Positions 60,701 to 64,000 of a stretch of 64,000 nucleotides of DNA are shown piece by piece. Source of the DNA: Berghia stephanieae. Its lineage: Eukaryota > Mollusca > Gastropoda > Nudibranchia > Aeolidiidae. Position 1 is the stretch's first letter. Each line of letters opens with the position of its first letter. The notes under the pieces were generated by a model. It was not told the origin of the DNA and did no database searches. It was given only the letters and a program-made list of their open reading frames with translations. The stretch lies in contig CM067442.1 in NCBI GenBank assembly GCA_034508935.3, positions 90,984,783-91,048,782 on the forward strand. The letters run 5' to 3'. The position numbers and the translations under genes were made by a program.

Positions 60701-61545
60701 AAACATATTTGAATTAATATGACAAGCATTTTGGTCTCAACCAATACTAAATTTATGAAATTTTGAAAATATCAAATTTGATAGACGGGTTTCTAAATTA
60801 AATAATTTCAATTCTTCCATTAAACACAAATGTATTTCACATTTTCTTTATGAACAAGTACCAAATAAAATGTATTGAAAAATTTTTTTTAATGTTTAAA
60901 AACTAGAGAGGTGCGCCGGTGTTACCAATACTTAGCTTCTATACCAGGACAAATCATTCGTTTGGACAGAAAAATAAATAAAAAACTTACCGCTTACCGT
61001 CAAAAGCAGTTTAGATTTGAAGATACATTTGTTTTCTATCAAAAAACATTCGGTACTAGACAATCCTTGATGAATATCAAAAGTTGTGTTTGAAATTATA
61101 TCCTAAATATTTTCATGATTCATTCCTCGCTAAATCGTGTGTGTTTTTCGTCTGATTCAATGGTTGGTGCCCCCTAGTGCCTTCCGCCTGCCGCGCAAAA
61201 CAAAGGTTTTTTAAAAAGTTTATTGAGAAAAAGATACGGAAAAAAGTGTCCCTAGATAGGTATGCAATTTGGTGCATAAGTGCAGTAAAAATTGGTGCGC
61301 AAAATTAGTTCGTAGAGGATGCGAGACTGTGTGTGTGTGGTGTGTGTGTGTGTGAGTATGTGTGTGTGTGTCTCTTTCTTTCTTCCTTTTTTTTTGGGAG
61401 TGCCTACGTACACGGTAACGGGGGATCTCGCCTCAGGATCTATGTACACGTAAACCGTTTACCGTTGCAATATTCTGTCAGCAATGAGACTAAACTAGAT
61501 TATCTTTGCTGTCAGTGATGGTCCTCGCTGTCGTGACCGCGCGCG

Positions 61546-61583
<38 letters not shown>

Positions 61584-61934
61584 TTGTTTTTGTTTAATCA
61601 AAACAATTTTAACCATTAATGGCGAGATTCCATCTTACACTCCCCAAACTCCAGATCTTAGTCTTAATGTTATCATTAAAAGACAAGCTTTGCGATTTAT
61701 AGTTTAATTGAAGCCTGAGTCGAAATATACTCTTACTACTGCTCTCTTGGTGGAAACGATTTATTCTGCATAAGCAATCTGGAGAAAAAAATCAGTGTCA
61801 CTGTAAAAGGTTAAAATTTCACGAAGTACGCTCCGTGAACACCGCTGTAACAACCCTTTGATCTACGTCATCAGGCAACCCATTGTTTCTTTCATCTTTT
61901 CCCATTCCCCCTTACTATCCCCCCATCCCCCCGC

Positions 61935-61977
<43 letters not shown>

Positions 61978-64000
61978 CATAGTGTTATCCCTTCCCATCT
62001 CAATGTAAAATGAAAACGTTCTGCTGTTTGCAGATACATGTATGATTGTTTTGTTTTTTCTCTCTCACTCGGCTAGGATTAAAAATCAAGACATCAGGTA
62101 ATTGGTGTCTAATGCCAAAGTATAGATTCTCTCTTTGGCCAATTTAGTCACGCACGTGGCAGCCCAGCTATTTATTATGTTCTAACACACAATAAGTGGG
62201 ATTTTGGGGGTGGGTACGAAAGAAATCAAGGTCATAAGTAACTGTGCACAAGAGCTGTATAGGGAATTGGTTTCTGGGGGTCTTGCAAATGCCAAATATT
62301 TTATGGAAAGCTCTTTCGAACTCCAAGACGTCTGGTTTGTTTTGCTATCTTGGAACAAACGAAACAGAGATGTCTTGAGGTGTGACCTAGTTGTCTGATT
62401 TTGTGACCTGGATGTAAGGTTTTGTGACCTAGATGTATCCTTTTGTGTGTGCAAGCCATGCGGGTAAGTACAGCGATAGCTTGCCAGTTGAGGAAAAAAA
62501 AAGAAGAAGCAGCGTATCCGCATTTGAAAAACAAAACAAAAAAACCCTGAAAAAACAAAACAACTTAACCTTTTAAAGGCGAATATCAATCTTACTTGGA
62601 CCAAAAATAAAAAATTACCGTTTTCATCAAAAGACAAAAAACAAATTACAATTTAAAAACATGAGCTTTTATATAGGGCAATATCCACCCAACGTGCTCA
62701 AAGCGCTTTTTACCAATATTCTTACTGCTCTTATGGTGGAAACGTTTTTTTTCTGCGTTAAAAAATAATATAAATGACGACTATTATTTGAAAACAAAAA
62801 AAATAATGTCACTGGCAAAGGGTTAATTGCAGTACTCCTGCATCCTGTGAGACTCCTACGGCACTTGCTAATCATAAAAAAAGGAAATAGCAATCAACAA
62901 TACTAAGTTGAAAAAAAAAAAGAAGAAAAAAAGGAGGAGGGGGGGGGGAGAGAGCAAACCCAGTAGCAATGCAACCTTTAGCGGCCAAATTCGATCTTTG
63001 ACCTAACACCAAATCCTCTTTCATCAAAAGACAAGTAACGGCAAAACGATTATAGACAATTGAAGTCCGAGTTGCGAAAGTCTGACTGCTCTCTTGGTGG
63101 AAAAGCTGTATTCTCCGTTAACAATAATAAAGATAAAAGCAAACTATTATCTGAAAGCAAAAAATTTGCTTCGCTGTTAAGGGGTTAAGAACATCTGCCA
63201 GCATCGTTGACAAGCTCTACGTCACCAAGCCACACGTCTCCCTTTCGTCTTCATCATGCAACCCCCCCCCCCCCTCTCCACTCTCACGGTGGTGGTGGCG
63301 GCGGATAAAAAAGGCCTTTTTTTCTTTTATTCAATCAACTTGACTGCTGGTGGACCCTAGGCCTCTCTACAAGTCCAAGAAATAATACTCACTTTTTCTC
63401 TGCTCCAACGAAAATATCTACCCCCTACCGGTCTAATTATTTGTAGCAGACGACAAATTTCTCAAAACGGTCACGTGACACTATAAAAACAACACAGGAA
63501 GTCCATGAAAGCTTATTTACGGCATTTCCTTTGAACCGTGTAAACAACAAAATTTCGTTTTCATTCGACTCAACGGGTCAGATTGGCCGGTATTTTTTTA
63601 ACGAACTAAAGTTCTGAAAAATCAAAATGTTCCTTAGAAAGCTGAAAGATGCTAGTTTTTGAAACAGAGGTAGGTTTTAAAAAAAAATCTTTATATTTTA
63701 CGTGAATGCATGCTCAAGGCGAGTTGGACGTCCAGCGGAGGTTGGTAGGCCAAAGGCCCACCTCTCTAGAAAAGAACTTGAAATAAAAATTACCTCCATA
63801 TCAATGGGGATATTTATGGAATAACCTAAATGATTCACTCATAGCTAACACAATGCAATTATTTCAAAAATTGAAAATTTCAATTACAGTGTGAAGTTGA
63901 GAATCTAACATTCTTTTCCTAGATCATAGACTAACCTCCAGACATGGTTCCAGCAGGATCTACTGAGTCACCCTCCAATGTGACGCATTTCTTCTGTATC
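44922..64000 (-). CDS. SMC2: SMC2, condensin ATPase subunit, 3' part (eleven exons, 5' end outside window)
   Basis: SMC2 pairs with SMC4 in condensin, which compacts mitotic chromosomes by ATP-driven loop extrusion. About 556 residues are present, starting at the end of the hinge ([20 protein letters not shown]) and continuing through the second coiled coil to the ABC head. Head motifs are [18 protein letters not shown], the signature [13 protein letters not shown] split across two exons, Walker [13 protein letters not shown], and the [17 protein letters not shown] end. It stops after a basic tail ending KKQKKV. All exons join in frame with GT-AG borders. The human protein is 1197 residues, so roughly the last half is seen. 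The introns hold many transposons, the largest being 4.8 kb. Confidence 0.96.
45178..46319. mobile_element. 1.1-kb pogo/mariner-like element in the last SMC2 intron
   Basis: Ends CAGTAGAATTACTTTAAACC and the inverse of CAGTAAAATTACTTTAACTC, flanked by TA on both sides (45176-45177 and 46320-46321). Subterminal TTTCGGTTTAA repeats occur at both ends. The interior has poly(C) and (GA)n tracts and a local duplication (GAAATGGAAATGAAAAGGC with a near-copy 140 bases on). No transposase remains. Confidence 0.8.
46166..46220. repeat. (GA)n microsatellite
   Basis: Pure GA tract inside the pogo-like element. Confidence 0.95.
46505..46652 (-). CDS. SMC2: SMC2 exon with Walker B
   Basis: 50 codons, [19 protein letters not shown], then [19 protein letters not shown] and [12 protein letters not shown]. 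It contains the catalytic glutamate of DEVDAALD. Acceptor TTTCTAG, donor CAA|GTAAGT. Confidence 0.96.
47402..47490 (-). repeat. tRNA-like SINE head
   Basis: The minus strand has GTGTAATGGTAACACGTCC as A box and GGTTCCAGTCGAGG as B box, with tRNA-like spacing. No full cloverleaf is evident. A related degraded copy lies near 47740-47830. Confidence 0.55.
47940..48100 (-). mobile_element. tRNA-derived SINE (GATAGCTTAGTTGG family)
   Basis: The minus strand reads GGGATTCTGATAACTCAATT, then CCCTTTGTCCACCCAACTGT and TAGATCTGGTGGAAA. It is colinear with 35281-35440. It lies in the SMC2 intron upstream of the Walker B exon. Confidence 0.6.
48257..48408 (-). CDS. SMC2: SMC2 exon with ABC signature start
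   Basis: [20 protein letters not shown], then [16 protein letters not shown] and [10 protein letters not shown]. Acceptor CTAAATGAAAG, donor AG|GTAAGC. The signature motif is cut by the intron after GGQ. Confidence 0.95.
49292..49830 (-). mobile_element. 540-bp retroposon, best copy, with target duplication
   Basis: The 11-base GGTATGGGTCT is repeated exactly at 49281-49291 and 49831-49841. On the minus strand the element starts CTGGGTGGGGTTCCTGATCT and ends CTGATATAGCCTAAATGTGT then GCAAGCGCCGTAAAACCC, followed by an A-rich/AAAC tail. Duplication plus tail prove retroposition by a LINE. The 3' end resembles the conserved tail of MetaSINE-type elements. The 5' end shows no tRNA, 5S or 7SL box that I recognise, and no long open frame is shared between copies. 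Confidence 0.85.
49860..49985. repeat. palindromic MITE copy
   Basis: Starts TTTGCAGGTCTGATAACC like 941-1072 and has TTGTTGTAATGGAAATAC and AATGTTAAATCAAGCCCAT. The right end is worn. It sits just beyond the retroposon duplication. Confidence 0.55.
50142..50267 (-). CDS. SMC2: SMC2 exon
   Basis: 42 codons, [18 protein letters not shown] to IKAWEQVNK, matching human YNDLMKKKRIVENDKSKI. Acceptor CTTCAG, donor AAG|GTAAAT. Confidence 0.94.
50313..50480 (+). repeat. tRNA-like SINE
   Basis: GGGGCAGAGTGGCTCAACAA resembles the A-box side of the 21139 SINE and TTGGTTCAAGTCC is a B box. GCTGTGTGGCCTTGTGCAGG is the kind of body block seen in many animal SINEs. SMC2 intron. Confidence 0.5.
50930..51115 (+). 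repeat. solo diverged module of the 2.9-kb element
   Basis: ATTGAAGCTTGCATCTTATT and GCTATTGCTCTCTTGGTGAA align with the ATTGAAGCCCGAGT and TACTGCTCTCTTGGTGAAAC blocks of module a, in the same order and spacing. No transposon ends flank it. Confidence 0.45.
51188..51388 (-). CDS. SMC2: SMC2 exon, coiled coil to head
   Basis: 67 codons with [20 protein letters not shown] and [14 protein letters not shown], close to human DYDWINAERHLFGQPNS and NVNMRAMNVLTEAEE. Acceptor CTAG, donor CAG|GTTTGT. Confidence 0.94.
51842..52036 (-). CDS. SMC2: SMC2 exon, coiled coil
   Basis: 65 codons, [20 protein letters not shown] to [11 protein letters not shown]. Human VNKAQEEVTKQKEVI aligns at the start. Acceptor TTTCTCCTCAAG, donor TAT|GTAAGT. 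A transposon end lies 16-17 bases beyond this acceptor. Confidence 0.92.
52314..54620. repeat. 2.3-kb TAG/TGG/TGA minisatellite, almost free of C
   Basis: Tandem variants of a unit of roughly 33-48 bases, like GTGGTGGTTGTAGTAGTAGT then GGTAGTGATGATGAT, with blocks of pure (TAG)n near 52806-52945 and 53000-53070. The plus strand uses G, T and A almost exclusively. It produces a 626-codon frame on the minus strand rich in His, Thr, Pro and Ser that is not a gene. Confidence 0.9.
54636..54653. repeat. poly(G) run
   Basis: About 17 G at the right border of the minisatellite. Confidence 0.85.
54930..55246. mobile_element. hAT-type MITE, CAGGGTTGCC family
   Basis: Ends CAGGGTTGCCAATTC and GAAAATCGGCAACCCTG. 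The flanking octamers ATATGCTA and ATGTTATT are only partly alike. A paralogous empty site is seen near 56297 (AAAGCTGAATAGGTTGCTTAG), which supports insertion. SMC2 intron. Confidence 0.7.
55339..56070. mobile_element. hAT-like MITE with CATAGCTGCCAAC ends
   Basis: CATAGCTGCCAACTTTTC at the left and CGGTTGGCAGCTATG at the right are inverted. The flanks CCTTATC and CTAATCTA are too diverged to prove a duplication. The interior is AT-rich with (AAT)n. A matching right terminus occurs alone near 59865-59875. Confidence 0.6.
56160..56345. repeat. paralogue of the MITE flanks at 54800-54929 and 55247-55300
   Basis: AACTTTTATAACCTTTACTTC and TATTTTTAAAGCTGAATAGG, then TTTATAATCGATTC, repeat the sequence on both sides of the MITE at 54930-55246 without the MITE. 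Confidence 0.75.
56853..56996 (-). CDS. SMC2: SMC2 exon, coiled coil
   Basis: 48 codons, [20 protein letters not shown] to NEELALSD. Acceptor CTTTCAAG, donor GAT|GTAAAT. The 4.8-kb intron that follows holds the minisatellite element. Confidence 0.9.
57270..57620 (-). mobile_element. retroposon related to the 540-bp family
   Basis: The left border has (GTTT)n, the complement of an AAAC tail, then TGCTTTAGGTCTCTTCCAAC. The body motif ATATCCCCTATCAAAAATAC recalls the consensus ATATCATCTCCCAAAA. The 5' part differs, so it may be a subfamily. SMC2 intron. Confidence 0.5.
57681..57752. repeat. (AAT)n microsatellite
   Basis: AAT units with one break, close to the donor side of the SMC2 exon at 57809. 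Confidence 0.95.
57809..58002 (-). CDS. SMC2: SMC2 exon, coiled coil
   Basis: [18 protein letters not shown] through [15 protein letters not shown] and [17 protein letters not shown]. Human KNAEAERERELKDAQ is a clear match. Acceptor ATCTAAAAG, donor CAG|GTCTGT. Confidence 0.92.
58271..58395 (-). CDS. SMC2: SMC2 exon, coiled coil
   Basis: [19 protein letters not shown] followed by [13 protein letters not shown], matching the human QQEELDALKKTI region. Acceptor CTTTAG, donor GTTG|GTAAGT. Confidence 0.9.
58583..59094 (-). mobile_element. 540-bp retroposon copy, diverged
   Basis: TTTTTAAGAGTTTTATGGCT at the tail side and AAGGACCCCACCCCA at the 5' end, with a colinear but worn body. SMC2 intron, gene sense. 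Confidence 0.65.
59377..59640 (-). mobile_element. 540-bp retroposon, 3' half only
   Basis: GTTTTTAAGAGCTTTATAGT to TTGATACACTCAAATGCTTA, the 3' half. After this the sequence changes to GGAGATTTGG-type DNA ending in GGGTTGGCAGCTATG. Confidence 0.55.
60555..60690 (-). CDS. SMC2: SMC2 exon, start of second coiled coil
   Basis: Reads [19 protein letters not shown] and a heptad-rich stretch to [11 protein letters not shown]. The human equivalent begins GGARSQAASIL. The acceptor CTTCAAAAG is purine-rich; the donor is AAA|GTAAGC. Confidence 0.9.
60906..63766 (+). mobile_element. 2.9-kb TA-flanked non-autonomous DNA transposon, copy 2
   Basis: Starts GAGAGGTGCGCCGG and ends GGCCCACCTCTC, with TA at 60904-60905 and 63767-63768. 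It is colinear with 23142-26057 including the modules (about 61602, 62566 and 62960), the captured SINE tail (about 62663-62711) and the microsatellites. Mismatches are sparse to the eye, so both copies are fairly recent. It lies in the SMC2 intron just after the hinge exon. Confidence 0.85.
63936..64000 (-). CDS. SMC2: SMC2 exon (hinge end), runs off the window
   Basis: Encodes [20 protein letters not shown], the last hinge strand and the GxxSGG transition to the coiled coil. Donor GGAG|GTTAGT. Confidence 0.93.

Overview
The window is animal nuclear DNA. Genes are split by AT-rich introns with GT-AG borders, and the protein matches are to conserved metazoan genes. The intergenic and intronic DNA is crowded with SINEs, LINE pieces, short inverted-repeat DNA transposons, microsatellites and long poly(G)/poly(C) runs. 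The repeat style, including a retroposon tail ending in GGCGTNAAACCC-like sequence, suggests a marine invertebrate such as a mollusc-like or other spiralian animal or an invertebrate deuterostome. I cannot fix the phylum by eye.

Three host genes are supported. On the minus strand, 12233..15427 is a four-exon Nudix hydrolase of the diphosphoinositol polyphosphate phosphohydrolase type (NUDT3-like), complete at 157 residues. On the plus strand, 22817..34096 is an eight-exon U2 snRNP A' gene (SNRPA1). It is complete in layout, but exons 5, 6 and 8 each appear to lack one base. On the minus strand, 44922 to beyond 64000 is the 3' half of SMC2 (condensin ATPase): eleven exons running from the end of the hinge to the ABC head and stop codon. 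NUDT3-like and SNRPA1 are divergent, and SNRPA1 and SMC2 are convergent. Nothing suggests a shared pathway; the three have unrelated housekeeping roles in inositol pyrophosphate turnover, splicing and mitotic chromosome structure.

Layout: 1-12.2 kb is gene-free with retroposon copies. 12.2-15.5 kb holds NUDT3-like. 15.5-17.3 kb holds a decayed LINE. 17.3-22.8 kb holds hairpin elements, tRNA-derived SINEs and microsatellites. 22.8-34.1 kb holds SNRPA1, whose first intron carries a 2.9-kb TA-flanked transposon and a 1.9-kb foldback element. 34.1-44.9 kb is intergenic: a hAT fossil with a younger MITE inside it, a retroposon split by later insertions, and a CR1/Rex-like LINE. 44.9-64 kb holds SMC2, whose introns carry a pogo-like element, several retroposons, a hAT-like element filled with a 2.3-kb minisatellite, and a second copy of the 2.9-kb transposon.

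The most interesting items are these: the two-copy 2.9-kb transposon built around a reiterated module; an abundant ~540-bp retroposon whose recognisable copies all lie on one strand; a transposon end only 16-17 bases from an SMC2 splice acceptor; a young MITE sitting in the SNRPA1 promoter; a 54-bp near-perfect palindrome; and the three apparent single-base losses in SNRPA1. I saw no LTR retrovirus-like or Polinton-like element and no CRISPR or rRNA sequence.
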